A stretch of DNA of 64,000 nucleotides, from assembly GCA_012295275.1 (NCBI GenBank), contig CM022678.1:9475574-9539573 (forward strand), in the 5' to 3' direction. The notes beneath the pieces are model-generated. The model worked only from the letters and a program-made list of their open reading frames with translations. It made no database searches and was not told the DNA's origin. Of the stretch, positions 34,834 through 46,651 are shown in pieces; the stretch's first letter is position 1; each line of letters opens with the position of its first letter. Position numbers and translations under genes: made by a program. The stretch is from Chrysomallon squamiferum. Taxonomy: Eukaryota; Mollusca; Gastropoda; Neomphalida; Peltospiridae.

Positions 34834-35680
34834 AAATAAAATATCTGATCAAAGGATATCGCTACTTTCATGTAAAATGTATTTGCATAATTTATCAGTT
34901 TGAAATAAGTCTTATGAAATCAAAATGTATTTTTTAAGAAAGTGAACATATTTCTGTACAGCTAATATTTTGTTAACAGTTTATATATTTTAATTTGATA
35001 GATCAAATATGAGTTTCAATACATTACAAACAAACTCATTAGTTGATGATAGTTTGTCTTTAACTTATAGCATCTGTGCTGTCTCAGTCCAGCCATGGCT
35101 GTAAACCAAATAATACAGATCTTTACATACATACTGTTTTTAGTCACCATGGCAACACATATATTTCATTTACCGGTTGCCATGGCTATTTTTTACGTAT
35201 TTTAAATAAAACTCTGTTTTCAGGGAATGTGGGTAGACTGGAGGCTGTACAAGGAAATGTCTGTCAGACTTACCCATTTTTATTTCACTTTTTATTTTAT
35301 TTTATTTTGTTTAAAGATTTGAAGTATGTACCCAAGTAATCAGTGTAATAAAGTAAAAATATTCAGTTAATACATTTTTTAAAGTATGACCTAATAACTG
35401 ACTTTGTACATTCTTTATATTAAGATGTTTTGTTGTTTTGTTTGCTTTTATTAAAAAAAGAAATATCTCAACACTGTATTAAATATTATAAAAATAGAAT
35501 AAAAATCTATTTCTCTTTTTATTGTTGTTGTTATTTTATATATTTGTAGAATTGTTTCAAATATTATTCATGTTTTTTATTGTTGTTGTTTTTTTATTAG
35601 AAAGAAATGTATCAACATTGAAAGACTAATTTATTATTATTACATTAAGAGAGTTTTATTTCTCCTTTCATTTATATGGT
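34834..35680. other. No convincing gene
   Basis: AT-rich. Contains a small inverted pair, CCATGGCAAC and GTTGCCATGG, at about 35,146 and 35,178. Confidence 0.45.
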
Positions 35681-35682
35681 AG

Positions 35683-36315
35683 GGATTAGAGGCACTGTTA
35701 TTGTTACATCAAAGACAAGTTATATGTTACATCAAAGACAAGTTATATGGTAGGATTAGAGGCACTGTTATTGTTACATCAAAGACCAGTTATATAGTAG
35801 GGATTAGAGGTACTGTTATTGTTACATCAAAGACAAGTTATATGGTAGGATTAGAGGCACTGTTATTGTTACATCAAAGACAAGTTATATAGTAGGGATT
35901 AGAGGCACTGTTATTGTTACATCAAAGAAAAGTTATATGGTAGGGATTAGAGGTACTGTTATTGTTACATCAAAGACAAGTTATATAGTAGGGATTAGAG
36001 GTACTGTTATTTTTACATCAAAGACCAGTTATATAGTAGGGATTAGAGGTACTGTTATTGTTACATCAAAGACAAGTTATATAGTAGGGATTAGATGTAC
36101 TGTTATTGTTACATCAAAGACCAGTTATATGGTAGGGATTAGAGGTACTGTTATTGTTACATCAAAGACAAGTTATATAGTAGGGATTAGAGGTACTGTT
36201 ATTGTTACATCAAAGACCAGTTATATAGTAGGGATTAGAGATACTGTTATTGTTACATCAAAGACAAGTTATATAGTAGGGATTAGAGGTACTGTTATTG
36301 TTACATCAAAGACAC
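35683..36315. repeat. 48-bp minisatellite, about 13 copies
   Basis: The unit contains GTTACATCAAAGACAAGTTA and AGTAGGGATTAGAGGTACTG. Because 48 is a multiple of three, the last eight units form a 16-residue repeat. Confidence 0.95.
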
Positions 36316-36683
36316 AAGGAACTGGCATCAAGTTTTTTCAATTCAGGAAGAACTCGAGCTACAGCAAGCAACCATCCACTTTAGCAACTGTCTTACCTGA
36401 CCAGCTGCCACCCAACTCCAATCTTGACCAGCTTTCACCCAACTGGGAACCTGACCAGCTGTCACCCAACTCGAATCTTGACCAGCTGTCACCCAACTCG
36501 AAACCTGACCAGCTGTCACCCAACTTGGAACCTGACCAGCTGTCACCCAACTCGAAACCTGACCACCTGTCACCCAGTGAAGGAGCCAGTTTGATGTGTG
36601 TCTCCAGAGACAGCTGTTGTCTCATGATGTCTCTTATATCAGGCTGTCAAAGGAGTCCACTGCAGGAGGACAAGAGTTTGTGA
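35937..36683 (+). CDS. 248-codon repetitive ORF, doubtful
   Basis: The frame reads eight copies of a 16-residue unit (VGIRGTVIVTSKTSYI), then TQGTGIKFFQFRKNSSY, then six copies of a nine-residue unit (DQLSPNSKP and variants). The tail is SLMCVSRDSCCLMMSLISGC, ending in TGA. Two unrelated in-frame minisatellites in one ORF are unusual. Upstream units of the same 48-bp array are out of frame, and the - strand of the 27-bp part is also open. I see no start context, splice site or domain. It may be non-coding. Confidence 0.2.
   Translation: MVGIRGTVIVTSKTSYIVGIRGTVIFTSKTSYIVGIRGTVIVTSKTSYIVGIRCTVIVTSKTSYMVGIRGTVIVTSKTSYIVGIRGTVIVTSKTSYIVGIRDTVIVTSKTSYIVGIRGTVIVTSKTQGTGIKFFQFRKNSSYSKQPSTLATVLPDQLPPNSNLDQLSPNWEPDQLSPNSNLDQLSPNSKPDQLSPNLEPDQLSPNSKPDHLSPSEGASLMCVSRDSCCLMMSLISGCQRSPLQEDKSL
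36395..36575. repeat. 27-bp minisatellite, about 6-7 copies
   Basis: Unit CCTGACCAGCTGTCACCCAA plus CTCGAAA, with variants at the CTCGAAA segment. Confidence 0.9.
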
Positions 36684-37035
36684 AATGAAATTGTGAAGTG
36701 AAAAAAAGCTGTCAAACAAAATGTTTCAACAACAATTTTTTTTGTGCAACTCAAGATGTTATTCAAGTTTGAACTGCTGTAATAAACAGAACACAACTTG
36801 TGATTTGTTTCAAAATAAATGTTTTCATTTTGCCTAATGACTAAAGGTCCATTTCAGTCATTTGGCCTAATTCCTATAAATTTTACTCATTAGGACAAAA
36901 CCCTGGTTGTCTTCGGTTGTATGCTAAACATTTCAACCATTCGGGCAAGTGACTAGTTTGACATACTGACTGTAACATGTATACATTAAATTCACAGACA
37001 CTCTTCAAAAAACTCACTAGCACATTTTCCTTCAC
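36684..37035. other. No gene seen
   Basis: AT-rich unique sequence with AATAAA words. Confidence 0.4.
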
Positions 37036-37345
37036 ACACACACACACACACACACAGGCACACAGACACAAACACACAGGCACATAGACACAAACACACA
37101 GGCACATAGACACAAACACACAGGCACATAGACACAAACACAGACATAAACACAAACACACACACAAACACACAGGCACACAGGCAAACACACAGGCAAC
37201 AAACACACAGGCACATAGACACAAACACACACACAACACATAGGCACACAGACACAAACACACACACACACACACACACAAACACACAGGCACACAGACA
37301 CAAACACAGGCACATAGACACAAGCACAGTATAAACACATTTCCC
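37036..37345. repeat. (CA)n-rich array with ACAGGCACA units
   Basis: CACAGGCACATAGACACAAA is repeated irregularly within CA dinucleotides. Confidence 0.9.
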
Positions 37346-37719
37346 TTCACATACACACACACACAAACACATTTCCCTTCACAAGCACACAACATACCCA
37401 TTCTCTCTGTAAAAAAACATATACTCAACTTACACACCTAGACAGAACACCTATTTCTACGTTATAATACATAAATGTGCCAACCTAAAAGTTTTTCTAT
37501 TTTTATTTGATCTATCTGCTCACATTCCGATCCATAAAAATAACCATCTGTGAATCATCTGTCCATCTCCCTGGCTGCCTCCTTGCATAACTATCTTACA
37601 GCCTCTGTCTTTCTGTATGTCTGTCCATTTATAACACAAGCACTCTCTTATTCATACACATTCTAGCACATTAAACACATGAACCTGCTCTTCCATACAG
37701 ATGTGGTTACACTTATCTA

Positions 37720-38960
37720 CCTATCCACCACTCTGCATCATTCTTTGTATCTATATATCAACCTGTTGAGTACCTATCTACACACACACCTATCTCTCTA
37801 CCTATCTACACACATACCTACCTATCTACCTATCTACACACATACCTACCTGTCTACCTATCTACACACACACCTACCTATCTACCTATCCACCACTCTG
37901 CATCATTCTTTGTATTTATATATCAACCTGTTGAGTAACTATCTACACACACACCTACCTATCTACCTATCCACCACTCTGCATCTCTCTTTTTATCTAT
38001 ATATCAACCTGTTGAGTAACTATCTACACACACACCTACCTATCTACCTATCCACCACTCTGCATCTCTTTTTTTATCTATATATCAACCTGTTGAGTAA
38101 CTATCTACACACACACCTACCTATCTACCTATCCACCACTCTGCATCTCTCTTTTTATCTATATATCAACCTGTTGAGTAACTATCTACACACACACCTA
38201 CCTATCTACCTATCCACCACTCTGCATCTCTCTTTTTATCTATATATCAACCTGTTGAGTAACTATCTACACACACACCTACCTATCTACCTATCCACCA
38301 CTCTGCATCTCTCTTTTTATCTATATATCAACCTGTTGAGTAACTATCTACACACACACCTACCTATCTACCTATCCACCACTCTGCATCTCTCTTTTTA
38401 TCTATATATCAACCTGTTGAGTAACTATCTACACACACACCTACCTATCTACCTATCTACACACATACCTACCTGTCTACCGATCTACACACAAACCTAC
38501 CTATCTACCTATCTACACACATACCTACCTGTCTACCTATCTACACACATACCTACCTGTCTACCTATCGACCACTCTGCATTTCTCTTTGTATCTATAT
38601 ATCAAACTGTTGAGTAACTATCTACACACAAACCTACCTGTCTACCTATCTACACACAAACCTACCTGTCTACCTATCTACACACAAACCTACCTGTCTA
38701 CCTATCTCACACACACCTACCTGTCTACCTATATACACACATACCTACCTGTCTACCTATCTACACAACACCTACCTATCTACCTATCTACACACACACC
38801 TACCTGTCTACCTATCTACACACACAGCTACCTATCTACCAATCTACACACACACCTATCTACCTATCTACACACAACACTACCTGTCTACCTATCTACA
38901 CACATACCTACCTGTCTACCTATCTACACAACACCTACCTATCTACCAACCTATCTGCTT
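37720..38960. repeat. 81-bp minisatellite and (CTAC/CTAT)n array
   Basis: Seven to eight units with CACCACTCTGCATCTCTCTT, TATATATCAACCTGTTGAGT and AACTATCTACACACACACCT, embedded in CTACCTAT repeats. The 81-bp period gives a 312-codon repetitive ORF (37,679-38,617) that I regard as non-coding. Confidence 0.93.
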
Positions 38961-39064
38961 GTTCTCTCTTATCTAGTTTTCATTTTTATCTTCTCCATGC
39001 AAGAATATAATCAGTAATCATCCATCAATCATCTACCCAACTCCCTGCCTACCTACACATCTAT

Positions 39065-39365
39065 CTGTGTCTACACACCTAATTACAACTGTATTTCTGT
39101 CTGTCCACCTACAAACACACTCTGTCTGTGTCTACACACCTAATTACAACTGTGTTTCTGTCTGTCCATCTACAAACACACTCTGTGTCTACACACCTAA
39201 TTACAACTGTATTTCTGTCTGTCCATCTACAAACACACTCTGTCTGTGTCTACACACCTAATTACAACTGTATTTCTGTCTGTCCATCTACAAACACACT
39301 CTGTCTGTGTCTACACACCTAATTACAACTGTATTTCTGTCTGTCCATCTACAAACACACTCTGT
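39065..39365. repeat. ~61-bp minisatellite, 5 copies
   Basis: The unit contains TGTCTACACACCTAATTACA and ACTGTATTTCTGTCTGTCCA. Confidence 0.93.
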
Positions 39366-40736
39366 CTATAAAACTTTATTTAGTTTCTCTCTTACTGTCC
39401 AAATTAGTTGTTATTATCACTGTACCTTCTCTTTCTGTCTGTGTATCTTCCTCTCTATCAGTTTATCTAGGGTCTGTCTTCTATCTGTCTGTCTGTCTGG
39501 CTGTGTGTATTTTATTATTCCAATTGCTTATCACCTGCCTAACTATGACTACTGATCAACCTTCTGACTCTGTTTTTCATGCAGTCTGTATAATCAGTGT
39601 ATCAATCCATCATCTGTCTTTCTATCCATCTGTGCATCTGTTACTGGAAACTTTTTTAATTTATTCTTAAAGTTAAAAACCCTTAAATTTTCAATATACA
39701 ATGAGCTTCTTTTTAAACTACCTCTCACATTTAATTATCTGGTATTCATTTATACCTTCACCCTAATACATTTATTTAAAAAGGGCACTTACCTGGAAAC
39801 CCATCCATATTTCTTCATGTCTACTTGGCTTCTTGTTTACAATAAAAGTTGGTGTAACCTTTACACCTCTTCTTTTCACCATCAGACTGTGTGTAGATAA
39901 TAAAACATCTCCTTAATTTCAGGTCTTCTCACTTCTTCCTTTTTAATTGAAAAACAAAAAAAACATGAATGTTCACATCTCATTATGCACTGAACTCTTT
40001 ATAAAGTGAAAACTGAAATTTAATGTGCTGCTTCCAAAAACTCTGAAAAAGAAGCAAGATCAATATAAAAAACAAATAATAATAATAAAAAGTAAAAAAT
40101 TCAGTGTATGTCACTGTGAAAAATGAATATTTTACTTAATTTACTGTTTCACTGTTGATTATTAAAAGTGGGTTTATTTGATATTTTTCATGTGTTTCTG
40201 TGGAAAATACATTTTCTTCATGCTTCATATAGCACTACATGTTTTTTAAAAATAAGTTTGCATTGTTTTTTTATGAAACAAAATCAATATTTATACATTT
40301 TCTATTATTGATAATGAAAAATGCATAGACTGTTCAGTGTTAATAATAATAAATAAATAAATAACAAAACAATATATATATATTTTTAAATTCTTATTCA
40401 GTTATTGTTTAAGAAAATGAAAACAGATATAAAAATTACAATCTAAGACTTGCCTAGCTCCATACCAGAAAGTTGTGTATTGTTATTTCATTTGATGTCT
40501 GCCTTGATGTCATAAACATTATTAGTAAGTGAACATTTCTTATCAGTGAATTCAATATTATCTGTTCTCGTTCAATAGTAAATGCAGATTAAAAAAAAAA
40601 ACTTGTGTTTTTTTAGCTGACGCAAAGCCACAAGTGAGTCAGAAACAAGTCTCGATTTCGACTTTAGTTTCACGTCATCCAAAAGAAAAAAGACTACAGT
40701 GAACAAAAAAAACAACAAAAAAACAACAACAAAAAC
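39366..40736. other. No gene seen
   Basis: AT-rich with a short (AAAT)n near 40,350 and a CG-containing patch at 40,615-40,680 (GACGCAAAGCC...TCTCGATTTCGAC). Confidence 0.45.
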
Positions 40737-41160
40737 ATAACTACTGAGAGGTAATGAGAAGCGATCACAGCTACCTGTACTGCAGAATTAGAAACACCAA
40801 GACAACATAACTACTGACAGGTAATGAGAAGCGATCACAGCTACCTGTACTGCAGAATTAGAAACACCAAGACAACATAACTACTGACAGGTAATGAGAA
40901 GCGATCACAGCTACCTGTACTGCAGAATTAGAAACACCAAGACAACATAACTACTGACAGGTAATGAGAAGCATCACAGCTACCTGTACTGCAGAATTAG
41001 AAACACCAAGACAACATAACTACTGACAGGTAATGAGAAGCGATCACAGCTACCTGTACTGCAGAATTAGAAACACCAAGACAACATAACTACTGAGAGG
41101 TAATGAGAAGCGATCACAGCTACCTGTACTGCAGAATTAGAAACACCAAGACAACATTTT
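40737..41160. repeat. 70-bp minisatellite, 6 copies
   Basis: The unit contains CATAACTACTGACAGGTAAT, GAGAAGCGATCACAGCTACC and TGTACTGCAGAATTAGAAAC. Copies are nearly identical: the first and last carry GAGAGG in place of GACAGG, and the fourth lacks one G. Confidence 0.95.
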
Positions 41161-41611
41161 CCTAAACCACTCACATTTCCATTTTTAATAACCTCTTTGA
41201 GAAGATCCCCAGGATTTCAGAGGCAGTCCAGAGAATCAAGAATTTCAGCTGCCTGACTTTTGTGTTACTGCAGCTGAAAAACAGAATTAAAATATTAAGA
41301 ATAATAATTTTAAAAAAAGAATTCAATAATAACATGAAAATATTTTTAAAACAGTGTTTAATTTGGAAAATGCTGTTCTAGATTCCAGTGGGAAAATGGA
41401 TTCTCAAACAGGAAATTAATTTAATCCTAGGATTAAAGTATTTATACAATTACAAAGATTTCCAGAGTTTTTTTTTTTTTTTCATTTGCAATTTTGTGAT
41501 GTTAACTAAAATTATGAAGTAATTAATATATCTAGAATTTACTCTTCAGTTTTAGTTTGAAGTCAGAGTATTAATTATCACATACACATGAGCACATGCA
41601 AAATGCATTTA

Positions 41612-41613
<2 letters not shown>

Positions 41614-41662
<49 letters not shown>
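41614..41662. repeat. (AT)n microsatellite
   Basis: About 24 AT units. Confidence 0.95.
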
Positions 41663-41664
<2 letters not shown>

Positions 41665-41874
41665 CATTAAATTGAAATACAAAACTGGAAATAAAGATCC
41701 AGTTCATGTACTTTCTGATCTATAAACATGGCAGAAACTATTAAATCAGTACAGAAGTATAAACAGCACTAAATGTACAAGTTCAAGACAAAGGAGCTGC
41801 TGAATAAAAATCTGTTTTCATATAGTTTTACACAGACACACTGGACAAATGTCTGCAGATGTTGCGAGATTCAG

Positions 41875-42105
41875 CAAAGACTCTGAGTATTTCAAAGTCC
41901 ACACTGCAACACTGTGTGACAAAGACTCTGAGTATTTCAAAGTCCACACTGCAACACTGTGTGACAAAGACTCTGAGTATTTCAAAGTCCACACTGCAAC
42001 ACTGTGTGACAAAGACTCTGAGTATTTCAAAGTCCACACTGCAACACTGTGTGACAAAGACTGAGTATTTCAAAGTCCACACTACAACACTGTGTGACAA
42101 AGACG
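41875..42105. repeat. 45-bp minisatellite, 5 copies
   Basis: Unit GACTCTGAGTATTTCAAAGT plus CCACACTGCAACACTGTGTG plus ACAAA. All frames stay open for most of the array; one gives the 15-residue unit KDSEYFKVHTATLCD. The fifth copy has lost two bases. Confidence 0.95.
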
Positions 42106-42317
42106 AAACATCTCGATGTGACCTCCAAGCCAAAGACCAAGAATAATCTGGTTTTTGATGCAGCTACCTAAGTGTGGACAGTGTCAGAAATGTCACACAC
42201 AACAATGAAATGTACACAGTGATATAACCCATTTAGCTGTTCTGGTGGAAATCACTACAAAAACTCTGACCATTGCTGATCCCTGGCAAAAACTGCAAAG
42301 GATCATACAAAATACAT

Positions 42318-42321
42318 GAAA

Positions 42322-42364
<43 letters not shown>

Positions 42365-42366
42365 AT
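42318..42366. repeat. (AAAT)n microsatellite
   Basis: About 12 tetranucleotide units. Confidence 0.95.
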
Positions 42367-42516
42367 ACCTACAGCTTCATTATCACATCTTCATTATGAA
42401 TGTTTTTATGTGTCTTATTTATCCAGTTCAATTCATCTTAAGTGTTAAAGTTCCTTATTTCCTGTAAAATGTAATTCTCTAACAAGAATAAATAATATTA
42501 CTCAAAAAGAACTTAC

Positions 42517-42698
42517 CTTTTTTTCAACTATTGATGTTGCATGCTTTCTTCTCAAAACATCTAGGAACTGAAGGAACTGCTGACAAAAATATTCTGACTG
42601 GAATCTGTTTCTGTGGTTTCTGTTAGTATTACTGACAACATTCTCAACATGAGATAAACTGTCAGACTCTTTCAAGCTGATAATCACACAGGCAGTGT
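42517..42698 (-). CDS. Exon of an unrecognised gene
   Basis: On the - strand a TTTTACTTACAG acceptor and an AAAAAG|GTAAGT donor enclose 182 bp, open after two leading bases for 60 codons. It starts TACVIISLKESDSLSHVENV, continues with YFCQQFLQFLDVLRRKHATS and ends IVEKK in phase 0. Both splice sites are strong, and the frame has no stop. The predicted peptide is helical with a leucine-rich second half. I do not recognise the family. A possible next exon lies at about 41,170-41,260 (AAEILDSLDCL, then a stop; donor AAT|GTGAGT). Possible earlier exons are at 44,433-44,497 and 44,819-44,907. Confidence 0.5.
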
Positions 42699-42929
42699 CT
42701 GTAAGTAAAAGAGTTTCTAAATAAAAATAATAAAATTACTGATATGGAATTAACTGCGTAAAATGGCATTGTTTTTATTATATATTAAGTAAAGTGAGAG
42801 AAAATGGCAGGCTACCCAGGTAAAACACAATTAACAAGAACCGGGACATCGACAGATCCTCACTGGTACATTTCAGCTTGCCCTGCTAAGTAGACACAAT
42901 TTTAAGATCATTTACACATGTTGTCATAA

Positions 42930-43880
42930 CCAATTTATCACCGAAATTCAATTTTTATCACAACTTTTATTATAAAACTATGTGACACTCTATCAAAAGC
43001 TTTTTCTTGATCAATTTTAACAATAAACCCTTCAGTATTATTTAACTCTGATGAAATAATAGTTGACATAACTTGTTTAACACGACTAGCAAGAACTTTA
43101 GAAATAATTTTATAACCTACATTTAAAAGACTGATAGGTCTGTAATTTTTAAGGTTTGCTTTATCTCCAGTTTTTTCCTGTAAAAAAGATTAGTTACCCC
43201 TTTTTTCATACTATGCAACAACATTTCCTCTTTTTGAATTGAAATAACTACTTTATGAAAAAAAATTTTTTTTTAATTTTCCAGTATTTAACATAAAATT
43301 CAACTGTTAGACCATCCATACCAGGTGATTTATTTCTATTCATTTCTTTTAAAGCTTCAGTTAATTCTTTAACTGTAATGTCAATCTCACACTTTTCACT
43401 TTCAGATTCTTTTAGTTGATATTAAATATATTATTTCTTCCTGTTTAACAGTATCTACATTTTCTTGTGTAAATAATTTTGAATAAAATTCATAAGCATA
43501 TTCTAATATATCTTCCATTTTTCTAGTTAATCCATTTACTGTTTTTAGTTCTTTAATAGAATTTGATTCCTGTTTTGATTTTTCTAAACTAAGAAAAATA
43601 TTAAATATTTCTATCCATATCTAAATTCCATTGAGCTTCAGATCTTAAAATAGCACCATTAATCTCTAAATTAATTTTAACTTTTTTTCTTTGTATGTTA
43701 CTCAAAGCATGATGCTTATTTAGAACTAGTTTAGGATATTCTCATTTTAAAGCATTTTGTATATTATAATATTTTTCATTGTCTAACTGTCTCTTATTTA
43801 GTGCAGAATCTCTTGTATTTTAAGTTATTTGATCAAAGAACAGGTTCAGTTTGTAACAAAGGACACTCAGAAGCATTTTC
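42930..43880 (-). mobile_element. LINE fragment: linker and start of reverse transcriptase
   Basis: On the - strand: RKMEDILEYAYEFYSKLFTQ, then VKELTEALKEMNRNKSPGMD, then NYRPISLLNVGYKIISKVLA and KQVMSTIISSE. These are the linker and the first reverse transcriptase motifs of the same LINE family seen at 25, 28-30 and 58-60 kb. It is interrupted by stops and frameshifts. It lies in the presumed intron between the exons at 42,517 and 44,433. Confidence 0.8.
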
Positions 43881-44432
43881 AGTGGCAGCAGTACATGTAT
43901 GTGCATGTCTACCTACTGATATATTATTAACAAACTGCAGCCTCCTGCATTAAATTAAATTAAACTTAATTATGTTTAGAACAATGAGAAATATTTAAAT
44001 AAAAACAACTCAAATTAAAAACAATGCAGCAGTACAAACTTTATTTAAGCAGACTATAATTGTGTCCTCAGTGCCTGATGGAAGTTCACTGGATGTGTTA
44101 AAAGTTGTAATTTGTCTGAAAATTTTAAAATTGCTTGTTCAAAATGTTGAATTTAAAATATGAGGTCTCTTTAGGCTATACGATAAATTATATAAAACAT
44201 GCACCCCAAATATCATTCTCCTTCTCCCTGTCTCCCTGAATCTCCATTCCTTAATCCTCTGTCTTTTTCTCATACATTCATACATTTGCATGTTTAACTG
44301 CAATCATCATAATCCTTCACCTTCTTTTCAGCTATCATTTAATAATCAAAGTAGAAAAATGAATACTTTAAATTTTAATATTTAACAAGATAAAAAATAT
44401 AAATAAATAATTAAACAAAAACAACAGCAAAC
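43881..44432. other. No gene seen
   Basis: AT-rich intron-like sequence. Confidence 0.4.
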
Positions 44433-44497
44433 CTGATGGCTAGGACAGCACATTCTACTGAAACAACTTCACTGGCATATGCCAACATCAGCACATT
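44433..44497 (-). CDS. Small exon candidate
   Basis: CTTTTTCTTTTAG acceptor and CAG|GTTTGC donor on the - strand. Only one frame is open: NVLMLAYASEVVSVECAVLA. Its exit phase does not match the exon at 42,517-42,698 by one base, so either an exon between is missed or there is an indel. No family is recognised. Confidence 0.35.
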
Positions 44498-44818
44498 CTA
44501 AAAGAAAAAGTAAATAAAATAGTAATAATAATAAAATAATAATAAAAATAATAAACTAATTTGTGTGTTGTAAATAAATAACTAATACTTCTGTGAAAAT
44601 TTAAATTTAACTTTATTATTCAGACAAACTGGGCTGTGGGATATCTTCAGTATACTTTGTTATTAATAAATAATGTAACATAATTATTATAATATTAAAC
44701 TGATTACAAAACAATAGCAAATAAGTGATTTTTATTACACTATTTTATAATCAATAAAGAGTTGCTACAAATCTTATTTTACTCTCTAAAACACAAACAT
44801 AAAATATATTATACTCAC

Positions 44819-44907
44819 AACTCAGAACGGTGCAGTTTGCATAAGAATGGTTTCTGTAACTGGTGATTCATCCTTCTCCATGATGTAAATTCCCTTTCTT
44901 GACAGAT
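44819..44907 (-). CDS. Exon candidate with early stop
   Basis: TTATTATTCAG acceptor and GTT|GTGAGT donor. Joined to the start exon at 45,279 it reads (MER)DLSRKGIYIMEKDE and SPVTETILMQTAPF, then TGA three bases before the donor. A second frame is open through the whole exon (CQEREFTSWRRMNHQ). It is unclear whether this is coding or a 5' leader exon with a short upstream ORF. Confidence 0.3.
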
Positions 44908-45087
44908 CTGAATAATAATACAGTCACCTACGAAAAATAGCAATGTCAATAGTAAATATAATGTTTAATTTTTGAAAGTACATGATATTTTTTGTTATCA
45001 ATCTACATTTGTCTGATAAATGCATTTTTCTCTGCCTTATTATCGTTTGTGAAAGTTATAATAAATTGATTTACATATGAAATTGCC

Positions 45088-45088
<1 letters not shown>

Positions 45089-45179
<91 letters not shown>
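45089..45179. repeat. (CA)n(CT)n compound microsatellite
   Basis: About 15 CA units followed by about 30 CT units. Confidence 0.97.
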
Positions 45180-45182
<3 letters not shown>

Positions 45183-45278
45183 AATACGATTATAGTTTAT
45201 ACGGTGAACACCTCTCTTTCTGCTTCTTTCACACATACACTGATACAGTGATACACATTACATCATGATCATGTTTAC

Positions 45279-45306
45279 CTCGTTCCATGGCTGAAAATGT
45301 GCGCAT
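45279..45306 (-). CDS. Possible first coding exon, - strand
   Basis: Two in-frame ATGs (45,306 and 45,288) give MRTFSAMER, ending at a GAG|GTAAAC donor one base into a codon, which fits the acceptor at 44,907. It lies at the edge of the CpG-enriched block. Confidence 0.3.
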
Positions 45307-46039
45307 AATCCGCATTCGATTCACGCTTGGAATCACACAAACATAAAACATCCCAATCCATTTGGATTCTCGTGAAATATTTCCAAAATTCTATTAAATT
45401 GAATAATCAACAAGTAAAACGTTACCGAATTAAAAACAAAAATAAACTGGCTGTCAAACATCAGTTCATACTGGTTTGAAAAGCGTAGCATACATTCGAA
45501 TCCGTTTATGTTCGAAACATCGTGGTTTATCGAGACTAGCCTGGCCTTAACCTAATTTTATTTAGTATTTAAGAAGTCATTAATTTGTTTATTCTCACAA
45601 AAATTATTATAAAATTTGTAGAAATTTATTCTGTATTCATTTCTGAGCTAAAAATGAAATTAAGAAAAATATCCATAATAATTATAAATATTATTAATAT
45701 TAATAAATAAATAATTGCGATAATAATTTTTAAGAAACAAAAAAGAATTGTTTTAAATAAATAAATAAAAAATAAAGTAAATTAATAAAATAAAATAAAA
45801 TAAAGTTAACTTAAAAAACAAAAATGCAACACAAAAAAATAAAATAAAAACGGGATAAAAAGCAGTCATAACTATTCTTTAAAAAAAAAGGAACCCCCCC
45901 ACCCCCGAAACCACCACCACAAAATAAAAACACTTCCTCATAGTTAAAAATTAAAGTTTAAATGAAACAGATATATGATTGTATTTTATTTAATTTTTTT
46001 TTTTTTTTTTTTTTATTATTATTAATATTTTTTGCTACC

Positions 46040-46252
46040 AGGCCTTTTTCTGAGAAGAACGGATTCTGTTGGATATATACAGAGGACTCGAATGTCTCCG
46101 TCTATTCGACCGAGATGATCCGAACGGTCCCGATCACTTTTCCGATACTGGGTCAGCGAGACTCGTGGTTTTGTTTATCAAGACTACAGTTAGCGCCATG
46201 CCTATCCGGTCGAGAAAGTTAGTGTTATAAACCGATGTTGGCAAATTCAGGT
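46040..46252 (+). other. Possible 5' noncoding exon, + strand
   Basis: CpG-rich sequence ending in AAATTCAG|GTAAGCCG, a strong donor. An acceptor at 46,598 follows, so a 5' leader exon is plausible. The start is not defined. Confidence 0.35.
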
Positions 46253-46651
46253 AAGCCGATAAGTCCACTTTATCGAACTACTAGCAAACCTTTTGTATGA
46301 AATAAATATTTGAGATTAATACTGACTCTTGTGTTATATCTTATAGAGAAAAAGGCGACTTCCCCATAACCATTTTACCATCCCAATCGCCGAAACGGAA
46401 CTTTGGTCGCAATTAATTCTCAAACATTCTGACTTAATAATTTATAATTTTAATATTTTCGGTAACTTTTAAATATTTTTTTAATTTCTTTTTGTTTCGA
46501 AATTATATGTGATAAATTTTATAAACGTTTTTTTTTTTTTTTTACTGCAATTTATTTATTAGGCTTGTCAATGATAAATGTAATTTTTCTCTCTACAGGA
46601 TAAACAAGTCTTCTGCTGACCAGAAAAAAGACCAAGGTTGACCACTTGACC

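Larger units (their letters stand above)
45250..46400. promoter_or_regulatory. CpG-enriched, probably bidirectional promoter region
   Basis: CG dinucleotides are rare in most of the window but cluster at 45,270-45,545 (GCGCATAATCCGCATTCG, TTCGAAACATCG) and 46,050-46,430 (GACTCGAATGTCTCCG, CTATTCGACCGAG, TCGCCGAAACGG). Candidate first exons lead away on both strands. An AT-rich segment, 45,545-46,020, separates the two clusters. Confidence 0.45.

Noticed and set aside
36883-37437. Long Cys/Val-rich ORFs on the - strand
   Set aside because: Frames through the CA-rich repeat.
37679-38617. 312-codon ORF, the longest in the window
   Set aside because: It consists of the 81-bp minisatellite and CTAC/CTAT words, with no domain and no plausible gene structure.
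41165-41276. Death-fold-like exon on the - strand (AAEILDSLDCL ... NPGDLLKEVIKNG)
   Set aside because: An in-frame TGA splits it and the family resemblance is too vague. It is mentioned only as a possible continuation of the exon at 42,517.
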